A stretch of DNA of 8,940 nt from Candidatus Atribacteria bacterium (GCA_016934875.1 JAFGSC010000188.1:1-8940), one strand, 5' to 3'; counted from the stretch's first letter, positions 1 to 6,042 are shown. Made by a program: numbers and translations. The notes: generated by a model not told the origin, from the letters alone.

Positions 1-932
1 TAGGCACAACTGCCAATTATTACGCCTTTGTATTTAAATACATCGCTTATAATGTGCGAAACATGGGTTTTAGAAGCATCGTAAGTACGTACATTTTTAA
101 TGCCGCGCAAAGCCAACTGACGACCAATGGCATCGGCCATTTTTTCGGTGTTGCCATACATCGATCCAAAAATAATTACTACCCCTTTATCGGTAGTGTA
201 GCTGCTCCATTTTTGGTATTTTTCGATAATATACGGGATATGACTGCGCCAGATTAGGCCGTGCGAAGGTGCTATTTGTTGGATGGTCAAACCTTCGAGC
301 TTAACCAAAGCGCGTTGGGTATGCGGACAATATTTGCCCACAATGTTGGTGAAGTAACGCATGGCTTCCTCTTCGTAAAACGCAAGGTTTAGCTGATCGT
401 CGAAAACACCGCCGTCGAGCGTACCAAAGCTGCCAAAAGCATCGTTCGAAAACAATATTCCGGTAGTAACTTCGAAAGTAACCATGCTTTCGGGCCAATG
501 TACCATAGGAATGGTGTAAAAGTTCAGTTTGTGTTTACCCAAATCGAGCTCATCGCCATCGTTAACAGTAATGGTTTGTCCGGTAATGCCATAAAAATTC
601 TCCAACATGGGAAAAGTTTTTTTGTTGCCCACAATGGTAATATCGGGGTATTTGCACTTAAGTGCCGACAGTGCACCCGAATGGTCGGGTTCGACATGAT
701 TTACCACTACATAATCGACTTTTCGGCCATTCAATATGCTGTCAATTTGTTCGAAATAATCGTCGGTAAACTTTCGTTCAACGGTATCGATCAAGCAAAC
801 TTTCTCATCAACAATAAGATAAGAATTATAAGTAACACCATAAGGCAGGGGCCAGAAATTCTCAAACAAGTGAGTACGACGGTCGTTAACACTCAAAAAG
901 AAAATATTATCGGCAAGTTGAATCTTGTGCAT
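1..932 (-). CDS. A-type flavodiiron protein (FprA/ROO family), 3' end cut by window edge
   Basis: Flavodiiron proteins are cytoplasmic enzymes that reduce O2 to water and/or NO to N2O, protecting anaerobes. Translating the minus strand from the ATG at 932 gives 310 residues before the window ends. The metallo-beta-lactamase-like domain (about 1-245) keeps the full diiron ligand set: H79-x-E81-x-D83-H84 in NHVEPDHSG, H145 in VHWPES, D164 in SNDAFGSFG and H224 in PSHGLIW. A flavodoxin domain follows from about 250, with an FMN phosphate loop FGSMYGNTEKMA. Family members are about 390-410 aa, so roughly 80-100 residues lie beyond base 1. I see no sign of a rubredoxin fusion, but the C-terminus is not visible, so a flavorubredoxin cannot be excluded. 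It lies 51 bp downstream of the DUF4293 gene and may be co-transcribed. A TATTTTTG octamer (minus strand, 961-968) precedes it, without a well spaced -33 element. Whether O2 or NO is the substrate cannot be told from sequence. Confidence 0.95.
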   Translation of the reverse strand, partial: MHKIQLADNIFFLSVNDRRTHLFENFWPLPYGVTYNSYLIVDEKVCLIDTVERKFTDDYFEQIDSILNGRKVDYVVVNHVEPDHSGALSALKCKYPDITIVGNKKTFPMLENFYGITGQTITVNDGDELDLGKHKLNFYTIPMVHWPESMVTFEVTTGILFSNDAFGSFGTLDGGVFDDQLNLAFYEEEAMRYFTNIVGKYCPHTQRALVKLEGLTIQQIAPSHGLIWRSHIPYIIEKYQKWSSYTTDKGVVIIFGSMYGNTEKMADAIGRQLALRGIKNVRTYDASKTHVSHIISDVFKYKGVIIGSCA

Positions 933-983
933 GGTTCAATAGAATTAAAAAAGTATGAAACAAAAATAAAGCATTATCATTTT

Positions 984-1442
984 TTACCGAATCCGGTCAA
1001 TTGAACGTACCAAGGCTTCGTCTTTACCAATTGCCCTTATGGCCAAATAGTTTAAAATGATGGCAACAAAAGGAAACGACATGGCAATTTTAAAACCATA
1101 AGCACCATCGCCAATTGTGTTTAACGATGAACGTACAAAAATAAAACCTACCACAAACAAGCCCAGCATGAGCAAAATATTGAATGTAGCAAAACGCATT
1201 TGCCTTACCCGGTTTTTATATCCGAAAATGATGGCAAGCTGAACCAGTTCAATAATTGCTAACATAGCCAATAAAGGCCAGCCATTCACTATCAGTTCTC
1301 CGGTTTGTGAATTATTAACTCCCATAATTCCGAAAGAAAAAATATCGCCGTTGGCAGTAATTTCGCCAAGGGGTAACCACGCCATTAATCCAATTAAAAT
1401 AAGCGATAATAAAAGATAGACTGTTTGAATACGTTGTATCAT
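984..1442 (-). CDS. DUF4293 family four-helix membrane protein
   Basis: This 152-aa inner-membrane protein has no known function. It belongs to DUF4293, a family found essentially in Bacteroidetes, recognisable by the N-terminus MIQRIQTVYLLLS and the basic/acidic tail RAIGKDEALVRSIDRIR. Four hydrophobic segments are visible at about residues 5-25, 55-74, 85-104 and 117-138. A short polar extracytoplasmic loop lies between the first two, and basic residues (YKNRVRQMR) sit after TM2, so both ends are probably cytoplasmic. The ATG at 1442 is the family's usual start. The gene is separated from the prohibitin gene by 68 bp that contain a good Bacteroidetes promoter, so it probably begins its own transcript, possibly carrying the flavodiiron gene. 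The length is typical of the family and nothing is missing. Confidence 0.92.
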   Translation of the reverse strand: MIQRIQTVYLLLSLILIGLMAWLPLGEITANGDIFSFGIMGVNNSQTGELIVNGWPLLAMLAIIELVQLAIIFGYKNRVRQMRFATFNILLMLGLFVVGFIFVRSSLNTIGDGAYGFKIAMSFPFVAIILNYLAIRAIGKDEALVRSIDRIR

Positions 1443-1459
1443 AATTGAAATTTTTTGTT

Positions 1460-1490
1460 CAAAAATAATTCAAACTATAATGAAAACAAC
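1460..1490 (-). promoter_or_regulatory. Bacteroidetes-type promoter for the DUF4293 gene
   Basis: On the minus strand an exact TAnnTTTG -7 octamer (TATTTTTG, 1460-1467) is preceded, after a 19-bp spacer, by a GTTG -33 element (1487-1490). This fits the TTTG-N19-21-TAnnTTTG consensus of the Bacteroidetes primary sigma factor. The -7 box ends 17 bp before the DUF4293 ATG, giving a short leader. It is a motif match only. Confidence 0.45.
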
Positions 1491-1510
1491 TGTTCAAAGG
1501 CTAAAACGAA

Positions 1511-2326
1511 TTAATTGTTACCTAAAATTAACGGTAATCCATCTTTGCCGCTTCCTACCACTACAACTTTTGCGTTAGGCGACTTGCTAAGTTCCAAAGT
1601 TGCTTCAATACCTCTCATTCTCAGCAATTCAGGAGTTAAGCTTGAATTAATAATTTTGTTGGCACGAGCTTTTCCTTCGGCTTCAATTCGTAATTTTTCG
1701 GCTTCGCTCTCGGCACTTTGAAGTTTAAATTGGTAAGCCAAAGCTTCTTGTTCTTGTTTCAATTTATTTTCGATAGCAGTTCTGATTTGATCGGGCAGGT
1801 TGATCGACCTGATAAGCAAAGCCCTCATTTGAATGTTATTATTGGTTAAAACCAAACCCGTTTCATCAATAATTGCTTTTTCAACTTCGTTACGTTTGGT
1901 CGAATAAATCTCTTCGGCTGTGAACCTGCCGGTTACTTTACGCACCGATGAACGCACTTCGGGCACAACCAGGTTATTAATATAAGCCCCCTTAAACTGT
2001 TCGTGCAAGTATCCAACTTTTTCAGGAATTGGAAGGAACCTTACCGTAACATCCATGGTAATTGACAAACCGCTTTTGTCCAAAACATCCATACGCTCTT
2101 CGCGTTGCTGTTCCGACACTTCGTATTTAATTACACGATTCCAAGGAGCTATTACATGAAAGCCGGGAGCAAATACCCTGTCTTTACTTAAACCATCGGA
2201 GAATGGCCTAAACAAAATGGCTCTTTCTGTTTCTTTCAATATAATGAAGGTACGATTACCAAATATTAACAACAACATTAATGCAACTACGCCAACAATA
2301 ATGGCAACGGTTTTTTTGTTATTCAT
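1511..2326 (-). CDS. Prohibitin / SPFH (band 7) family membrane protein
   Basis: A 271-aa SPFH-domain protein. Bacterial prohibitin-like proteins form membrane-anchored ring assemblies tied to membrane microdomains or protease regulation; the precise role here is unknown. One N-terminal membrane anchor is visible at about residues 7-23. The SPFH core follows, from the NRTFIILKETERAILFRPF region to about 180. It includes the prohibitin hallmarks FAPGFHVIAPW, a long MDVTVRF strand and VRSSVRKVTGRFTAEEIYSTKR. A charged coiled-coil at about 183-225 (KLKQEQEA...SEAEKLRIEAEGKARANKI) precedes a C-terminal hydrophobic strand KVVVVGSG. I chose the ATG at 2326; a TTG in the same frame at 2365 would overlap the def stop and add 13 polar residues before the anchor, which is less likely. 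It lies 31 bp after the deformylase stop, so the two are probably one transcript. Residue pattern favours prohibitin over stomatin or flotillin. Confidence 0.92.
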   Translation of the reverse strand: MNNKKTVAIIVGVVALMLLLIFGNRTFIILKETERAILFRPFSDGLSKDRVFAPGFHVIAPWNRVIKYEVSEQQREERMDVLDKSGLSITMDVTVRFLPIPEKVGYLHEQFKGAYINNLVVPEVRSSVRKVTGRFTAEEIYSTKRNEVEKAIIDETGLVLTNNNIQMRALLIRSINLPDQIRTAIENKLKQEQEALAYQFKLQSAESEAEKLRIEAEGKARANKIINSSLTPELLRMRGIEATLELSKSPNAKVVVVGSGKDGLPLILGNN

Positions 2327-2357
2327 GATATTTTTTGTTTTGAAATGTTTACGAATA

Positions 2358-2981
2358 TTATTCAACTTTCAATAGCGCGTTAAAACCATTGTAAATGTGA
2401 TCGAAATACAATGTTCCGTTCAGGTGGTCGATTTCGTGCTGGAAGATAACAGCAGTAAAGTCGTTTATGTTTTCGCGATGATGTTTACCGGTGCTATCGA
2501 TGTACGATATGCTTACATTTTGCGATCGTTCTACCCTGCCCCTGTATCCCGGAATACTTAAACAACCTTCCATACCGGCGTTGATGCTATCGCCATAAAT
2601 TTCGATTACAGGGTTAAAATATATTTCGAATGGTTCATTTTCTTTATCGAAACGCTGTACATAAATCATTTGAACGCTCGCTCCTACTTGTGGAGCCGCA
2701 ATACCAACCCCCGGATTTAAGGTATCGGTTACAGTTGCAAGCATTCGCTTTTTTAAATGTTGTATTTGCGGGTGGTTCACATCCTTTTTATTGATGTTCC
2801 GGGCTTTTTGCCTCAACAGCAACGAGTCGGAATAATTGTCGATTACGAACAAGCGCATTGGCTCATTTGCATCACCTTCCATAACCAGCTTTTCTTCCTC
2901 ACTGTTTAATGGATCTGTTTTACATTGGCTAAGTGCAAAAGCCAAAATAAAAAACAAAATGAATAAATATGGTGCCTTCAT
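2358..2981 (-). CDS. def: Peptide deformylase with lipoprotein signal peptide
   Basis: Peptide deformylase removes the formyl group from N-formyl-Met of nascent proteins, using a catalytic Fe2+/Zn2+. All three motifs are intact in this 207-aa protein: motif 1 GVGIAAPQVG (91-100), motif 2 EGCLS (138-142, metal ligand C140) and motif 3 HEIDH (182-186, ligands H182 and H186, catalytic E183). The oddity is the N-terminus: a hydrophobic stretch from about residue 4 to 17 ends in LSQC, a lipobox with Cys20, followed by the polar linker KTDPLNSEEE. That predicts a lipid-anchored protein, whereas deformylase normally acts in the cytosol at the ribosome exit. The ATG at 2979-2981 is the only sensible start in the visible sequence. 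A promoter-like TAAATTTG lies just upstream, and the prohibitin gene follows 31 bp downstream. It may be a second, non-housekeeping deformylase; the rest of the genome would be needed to tell. Confidence 0.93.
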   Translation of the reverse strand: MKAPYLFILFFILAFALSQCKTDPLNSEEEKLVMEGDANEPMRLFVIDNYSDSLLLRQKARNINKKDVNHPQIQHLKKRMLATVTDTLNPGVGIAAPQVGASVQMIYVQRFDKENEPFEIYFNPVIEIYGDSINAGMEGCLSIPGYRGRVERSQNVSISYIDSTGKHHRENINDFTAVIFQHEIDHLNGTLYFDHIYNGFNALLKVE

Positions 2982-2998
2982 ACTTTATGTTTTTTTTT

Positions 2999-3031
2999 CA
3001 AATTTAAACAATTCTGCTTGTATAGCACAAT
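2999..3031 (-). promoter_or_regulatory. Bacteroidetes-type promoter for def-prohibitin
   Basis: The minus strand carries TAAATTTG (2999-3006), an exact TAnnTTTG -7 box. ATTG lies at 3028-3031, separated by 21 bp, close to the usual -33 spacing. The -7 box ends 17 bp before the def ATG, so the leader would be very short. Motif-based only. Confidence 0.4.
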
Positions 3032-3049
3032 TTTTCTTGCTTATTACCT

Positions 3050-3228
3050 TGCACCAAAAACCAATCGCCCCACGAGTTCATTTGGGCTACCGAATTTGGG
3101 CGAAGCAATATTTGCAAGTCTTTGGATTGAGCATTGGCTCGCGAGGGCTTTTTCAATGTGCTTACGACTATGCGTAGGACTTTCGTATCTATCGCTGCGC
3201 GCCGCTCATATTCCTATTTATTAGGGGC
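3050..3228. repeat. Less AT-rich non-coding segment at the island edge, possible dispersed repeat
   Basis: This stretch lies between the hipT stop and the def promoter. It is visibly richer in G and C than the hip operon beside it, contains CG-rich clusters (GCTGCGCGCCGC, the palindrome CTCGCGAG at 3138-3145), and codes for nothing recognisable on either strand. Plus-strand open frames run through it, but they lack protein-like composition and overlap one another. It has the feel of the mosaic intergenic repeats common in Bacteroidetes genomes, but repetition cannot be shown inside a single window. Confidence 0.3.
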
Positions 3229-3232
3229 AGTG

Positions 3233-4198
3233 CTACAATAAGTCGAGTTGTTTAAATTTTTTATTTATCATGTTACGATATTTCTCCTTAAAGATATCAC
3301 TTAGGAAACTATCATCAATGAGTGAATACCATGATTCTAAAGCTTTTTCAAATTTCGAAAATATGTTTTCAATCGATTTATCATTTATCCCACCTGATTT
3401 CATGGCTATGCTAAAATCCGATCTTTTCAACTTCTTCTTTTTACCATTCAGAGTTAATGCCAATTCTTCGTCATCTCCTTCTACAACAAGTTCAGAAGCG
3501 ACCAAATCGTATGCAGGAGCAAAATTATATTTCAGATCCTTAGATTTTATTAATGAGAAGTTTTTTAGATGCATGTCATTATTTCCGGTCAAAAAACAAA
3601 AAACTACTAACTCATAATAGTTAATTACATCTAAACCAGGAGTATTAGAATACTTTCTGAGTGCCTTAGCAATCTGCTCATGTGATCCCATATATTTATG
3701 CTCAGTTAGTCTTTCTGTTACTTGGCACATGTCTTCCATGTGAAGTTTTTTATCCTTTATCCTATCGATTCTTTTTTTGATATATGCAAGCTCTCCTGAT
3801 TTGAGTCTAATCAATGAGTGTGTAACAGTCTTTATTTTTGTTAATGATGCCAAATGCATTGTCAGATCTTCAATTTCTGGCAACTGTTCATAAAGCTCAG
3901 TTTGAGGTTTTAGTATATAGCCACCCCAAAGACCCACAATAGTGAATCTTTCGACTACAGAGTTGTCTGTCATTTTTTTACTTGTTAGGGATAATTTAGG
4001 CTGAACCCCTGTAACAGTCTTATGACTCTTAATTACCTTCTCGGCAAGATGAAGCATATCAGCCTGAGTATACTCAAGAATGGGAGGAATAGGCTTACCA
4101 AAGAATTTCCTACTGCATGATTTATGATATTCCGTCTGATTGTTTTCTTCTGTATCGAGAATTTCTTTATAGCAATATAGGCATTTGTTCTTTTTCAT
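3233..4198 (-). CDS. hipT: HipT-like Ser/Thr kinase toxin (HipA C-terminal kinase domain protein)
   Basis: A 321-aa HipA-family kinase lacking the N-subdomain, which is encoded separately just upstream, as in HipBST systems. In E. coli O127 HipBST, HipT phosphorylates tryptophanyl-tRNA synthetase; the target here is unknown. Kinase landmarks are intact: P-loop-like TGVQPKLSL (63-71), ATP-binding K97 in GYILKP, LPEIEDLTMHLA (107-118), catalytic GNNDMHLKN (205-213, D208 and N213), and the metal-binding D231 in FAPAYDLVAS. The autophosphorylation position preceding GVQ reads Thr61-Val-Thr63 rather than the Ser-x-Ser of characterised HipT. The N-terminus carries C6-x2-C9 and H25-x2-C28, a putative zinc module followed by SRKFFGKPIPPIL. 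It starts at the ATG at 4198, three bases after the HipS stop (TAA-CAA-ATG), implying translational coupling. Family assignment is secure; toxin activity is inferred. Confidence 0.9.
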   Translation of the reverse strand: MKKNKCLYCYKEILDTEENNQTEYHKSCSRKFFGKPIPPILEYTQADMLHLAEKVIKSHKTVTGVQPKLSLTSKKMTDNSVVERFTIVGLWGGYILKPQTELYEQLPEIEDLTMHLASLTKIKTVTHSLIRLKSGELAYIKKRIDRIKDKKLHMEDMCQVTERLTEHKYMGSHEQIAKALRKYSNTPGLDVINYYELVVFCFLTGNNDMHLKNFSLIKSKDLKYNFAPAYDLVASELVVEGDDEELALTLNGKKKKLKRSDFSIAMKSGGINDKSIENIFSKFEKALESWYSLIDDSFLSDIFKEKYRNMINKKFKQLDLL

Positions 4199-4201
4199 TT
4201 G

Positions 4202-4522
4202 TTAGGAATCTAATGGTTCAACAGATACAGCCCCAATGCAATCGCGACAAGTTTGTAATAGAATACTCATACGATCCCGAATATCTAACTTCCAATTTTT
4301 TTGAGCTATATCCAATAGCCATCCTTCAGGAATTAATCCATCAAAAAATGGGAATAGTACTTTACTAGAATATTTATCCTGACTTATCGGTAAAGTTAAA
4401 CTAATAGGTTCCGGATCCTTTTTCTTTAGATAGTTGCTCTCATATTTAAAATGATAACCCTCTGAATCCTCAATTAGGGTACCAGCCCAGTCATTGTGCA
4501 TGAAGACTTTAGCTTTTCTCAT
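4202..4522 (-). CDS. hipS: HipS-like protein (HipA N-terminal subdomain, standalone)
   Basis: This 106-aa protein corresponds to the N-subdomain 1 ('couple_hipA') region of HipA, here a separate gene as in HipBST operons. In the E. coli O127 system HipS is the antitoxin, and a tryptophan is reported to enter the HipT active site. Diagnostic residues are the start MRKAKVFMHNDWAGTLIE, the LTLPIS strand (43-48), LFPFFDGLIPEGWLLD (56-71, Trp68) and the C-terminal CIGAVSVEP (95-103). Trp68 is the candidate counterpart of the inhibitory Trp. I start at the ATG at 4522 because it matches the family N-terminus. An ATG at 4525 adds one Met, and a TTG at 4549 would extend deep into hipB and is less likely. 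It overlaps the hipB end by 14 bp and is followed by hipT after 3 bp, so all three genes are tightly coupled. Which partner neutralises the kinase here is an inference. Confidence 0.87.
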   Translation of the reverse strand: MRKAKVFMHNDWAGTLIEDSEGYHFKYESNYLKKKDPEPISLTLPISQDKYSSKVLFPFFDGLIPEGWLLDIAQKNWKLDIRDRMSILLQTCRDCIGAVSVEPLDS

Positions 4523-4736
4523 CATCTCTTGTATTTCTATCGGTAACAATCGGACCTAGTTCATATCCGAAAAGATCCAAGACCTGGTTGATTTTATCTA
4601 TTCTTAATGTTTTTTTTCCTCCCTCAAGTTCCCGAACAAATCTAATTCCAACTCCCGCCTTTTCAGAGAGCTCAATTTGTGTTAGCCTTAAACCCTTACG
4701 CTTCTCCTTTATAAATTTGCTTAAATCTTGACTCAT
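4509..4736 (-). CDS. hipB: HipB-type HTH antitoxin/autorepressor (Xre, Y4mF-like)
   Basis: A 75-aa DNA-binding protein with a single Xre/Cro-type helix-turn-helix. The HTH is LTQIELSEKAGVGIRFVRELEGG (in two parts: LTQIELSEKAGVG at 18-30 and IRFVRELEGG at 31-40), followed by KKTLRIDKINQVLDLFGYELGP, the pattern of the HipB / Y4mF antitoxin group. A short charged tail (DRNTRDDEKS) ends the protein. Start is the ATG at 4736 (MSQDLSKF); the preceding TTG at 4739 is an unnecessary extension. The first operator box begins 10 bp upstream of the start and three more follow, so autoregulation is strongly suggested. It opens the hipB-hipS-hipT operon and its end overlaps hipS. In HipBST systems HipB acts mainly as regulator, possibly assisting HipS in neutralising the kinase; that division of labour is inferred here. 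Confidence 0.9.
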   Translation of the reverse strand: MSQDLSKFIKEKRKGLRLTQIELSEKAGVGIRFVRELEGGKKTLRIDKINQVLDLFGYELGPIVTDRNTRDDEKS

Positions 4737-4746
4737 CAATGTAGTT

Positions 4747-4888
4747 TTATACCTTATCGGGTATAAAATTAATATATTCCCTGAATATTACACCTTATCG
4801 GGTATAAAAATGAATGATTTATTAATTATTACACCCGTTCGGGTATAATTAAAACCAAAGTATGCCAAATAAACCTTATCGGGTATAA
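4747..4888. promoter_or_regulatory. Four-box HipB operator array upstream of hipBST
   Basis: Four inverted-repeat boxes of the form TTATACC-N6-GGTATAA lie at 4747-4766, 4788-4807, 4829-4848 and 4869-4888. The GGTATAA half is identical in all four. The other half is TTATACC, TTACACC, TTACACC and ATAAACC, so it decays away from hipB. The spacer is TTATCG in three boxes and CGTTCG in the third. The hipB-proximal box is the best, with 9-bp perfect arms (TTTTATACC/GGTATAAAA). Start-to-start distances are 41, 41 and 40 bp, close to four helical turns, putting all boxes on one face of the DNA. E. coli HipB also binds several palindromic operators before hipBA, so this is read as the autorepression site. 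No canonical TAnnTTTG promoter was found within it. Confidence 0.85.
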
Positions 4889-4898
4889 TAATAAATGT

Positions 4899-4927
4899 AC
4901 TGCGGTTGTATGGCTTATAACGGCAGT
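4899..4927. repeat. Imperfect 12-bp-arm inverted repeat (hairpin)
   Basis: Arms ACTGCGGTTGTA and TATAACGGCAGT flank a 5-base loop (TGGCT). They pair along 12 positions with one G-G mismatch and one G-T wobble. It sits between the distal HipB box and the 3' end of the 98-aa gene. There is no T-run directly after it on the minus strand, so it is a poor intrinsic terminator. A junction or repeat hairpin is the alternative. Confidence 0.5.
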
Positions 4928-5041
4928 CTGTCTAAAAAAAAATAATTCCAGAGCTGATTTTTGGTGAAAAACGAGCTCAAATAAACCTTTTTTAAACTGC
5001 AATTTGAATATAGGTAGTTTCTTTGTTTTGTTTTTCAGCCA

Positions 5042-5338
5042 TTATCCTGGTTTTTCTTCATTTTCCCACATTTCCCTGTAAAACTGTATTTGTTGTGCAG
5101 TAGCCACCGGGTCAATAGTATAATAATAACGACAAAGTTTTTTGAATAAAAATAACACTTCATTGTCAAAAGCCACCTCGCAAAGCGCATCTAATGTATG
5201 TTCAATTTCATATTTGTCGCTGCTGTTGGAATTTATTAACAGCTCAACTTTCGGTCTGTAAACCAATAAAGTTTGTTTGACTGCCTCTTTTTGCAGGGCA
5301 ATAACAGATTTTGCCAGGTCGTGTAAATTCTTATCCAT
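5042..5338 (-). CDS. Conserved-looking small protein of unknown function, paired with the DUF6557-like gene
   Basis: A 98-aa soluble, probably alpha-helical protein without signal peptide or membrane segment. I do not recognise a named family. The C-terminal half (LCEVAFDNEVLFLFKKLCR, then YYYTIDPVATAQQIQFYREMW) resembles, from memory, small uncharacterised Bacteroidetes proteins encoded beside DUF6557 genes. No catalytic motif is evident; two cysteines (in LCEVAF and KLCRYY) are not arranged as a metal site. I chose the ATG at 5338 (MDKNLHDLAKSVIALQ); a GTG at 5353 in frame would add five residues. It is 63 bp downstream of the 164-aa gene in the same direction, so the two probably form a small operon. 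The TAA at 5042 is followed by a gap of 153 bp to the outermost HipB box. The gene is very likely real given its length, composition and spacing; the function is open. Confidence 0.75.
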   Translation of the reverse strand: MDKNLHDLAKSVIALQKEAVKQTLLVYRPKVELLINSNSSDKYEIEHTLDALCEVAFDNEVLFLFKKLCRYYYTIDPVATAQQIQFYREMWENEEKPG

Positions 5339-5401
5339 TATTTGCTTATTCACTTTTTGGCATTTGTTTCAATCTTCTTCAGTTTCATCTTTTTCCAAAT
5401 C

Positions 5402-5896
5402 TTACATAAGTTCTTCCAACGAAGTTGTATTTGCCTTCTTTTCTTCATCGGTCATGTTTTTGTAGTCTTCAATACTTTTCTCAATGCTTTTTAGCTCTTC
5501 CTGTATTTCCTTTTCTTCAAAACCTATGAAGGTCATTTCGTACAAGCAATGCGAAATGATTTCCAATTCTGAAAAATGAAGTAAACTTTCCGGGCTAATT
5601 TCCATGCCTAACCATTTATTCCAGGGTGTAAACTCAATAGCCAGCGAAAATTCTTCCTCTTCATTTTTTGGATTAGCATATTTCCCCGAAACATCAACAT
5701 ACTCCTCTCCATCAAAATCGTCTTTTTGATGCGCTACAGCAATTATAATATCTGAATCTTCGGGATGCATATATAAAAGTTTCTCAAATACTTTTCGGTA
5801 TCCCGAAAGGTTTTTATCTTCATTGGGATACAAATGCAAAAGTATTGTTTCAACACTTAGCCATGAATTGCTTTGTATGAGTTTTTTAAATTTCAT
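5402..5896 (-). CDS. DUF6557-like protein of unknown function
   Basis: A 164-aa acidic cytoplasmic protein. Its pattern matches what I remember of DUF6557 proteins of Bacteroidetes: MKFKKLIQSNSWLSVETILLHLYP, then SGYRKVFEKLLYMHPEDSDIIIAV, the centre EEYVDVSGK (65-72), AIEFTPWNKWLGMEI (86-100) and SELEIISHCLYEMTFIGF (109-126). The C-terminus is a charged helix or coiled-coil (EEKEIQEELKSIEKSIED...). No function is established for the family that I know of. No signal peptide, membrane segment or enzyme motif is visible. The start is the ATG at 5896. It leads a two-gene unit with the 98-aa protein 63 bp downstream. Single-domain acidic proteins of this kind, placed in an AT-rich accessory region, are often immunity proteins or parts of small defence modules, but nothing here demonstrates that. 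The DUF number is from recall and should be verified. Confidence 0.75.
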   Translation of the reverse strand: MKFKKLIQSNSWLSVETILLHLYPNEDKNLSGYRKVFEKLLYMHPEDSDIIIAVAHQKDDFDGEEYVDVSGKYANPKNEEEEFSLAIEFTPWNKWLGMEISPESLLHFSELEIISHCLYEMTFIGFEEKEIQEELKSIEKSIEDYKNMTDEEKKANTTSLEELM

Positions 5897-6042
5897 ATTA
5901 TTCTACTGTCGCTAATTTCGAAAGAAGCAATTCTTTCAGTTCAGTTAATTTTTAATTTTCCCTTGAACAAGCAATACCAATTCATTCATAGGATCATTCA
6001 CGCCAACGGTTGATAAACTCTTTTTTTTATTTGTCCTCTATT
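5897..6042. other. Intergenic gap with GCCAACGGTTGAT motif
   Basis: 146 bp between the 414-aa gene and the DUF6557-like gene. On the minus strand it holds ATCAACCGTTGGC (about 6003-6014) shortly after the 414-aa stop, then AT-rich sequence. No TAnnTTTG promoter or terminator hairpin followed by a T-run was found. The CGTT core recurs in the other island gaps. Confidence 0.3.

Noticed and set aside
498..1004. 168-aa plus-strand ORF
   Set aside because: Antisense shadow of the flavodiiron gene, whose diiron motifs are intact on the minus strand.
2836..3224. Two overlapping plus-strand ORFs of 113 and 68 aa in the def-hipT gap
   Set aside because: They run antisense into def or overlap each other in different frames, have no recognisable domains, and lie in a block that looks like a non-coding repeat.
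4198..4202. HipS and HipT as one hipA gene broken by a frameshift
   Set aside because: The HipS stop, a 3-bp gap and the ATG of hipT with its own CxxC N-terminus match a genuine three-gene HipBST layout; no residual HipA linker sequence is visible.
4202..4549. HipS start at the TTG at 4549
   Set aside because: It would add nine residues overlapping hipB by 41 bp, whereas ATG 4522 gives the family-typical MRKAKVF start.
4740..4890. CRISPR-like array
   Set aside because: Spacing is near 41 bp, but the repeated units are inverted palindromes upstream of an HTH gene and the intervening DNA is AT-rich operator sequence, not spacers; no cas genes.
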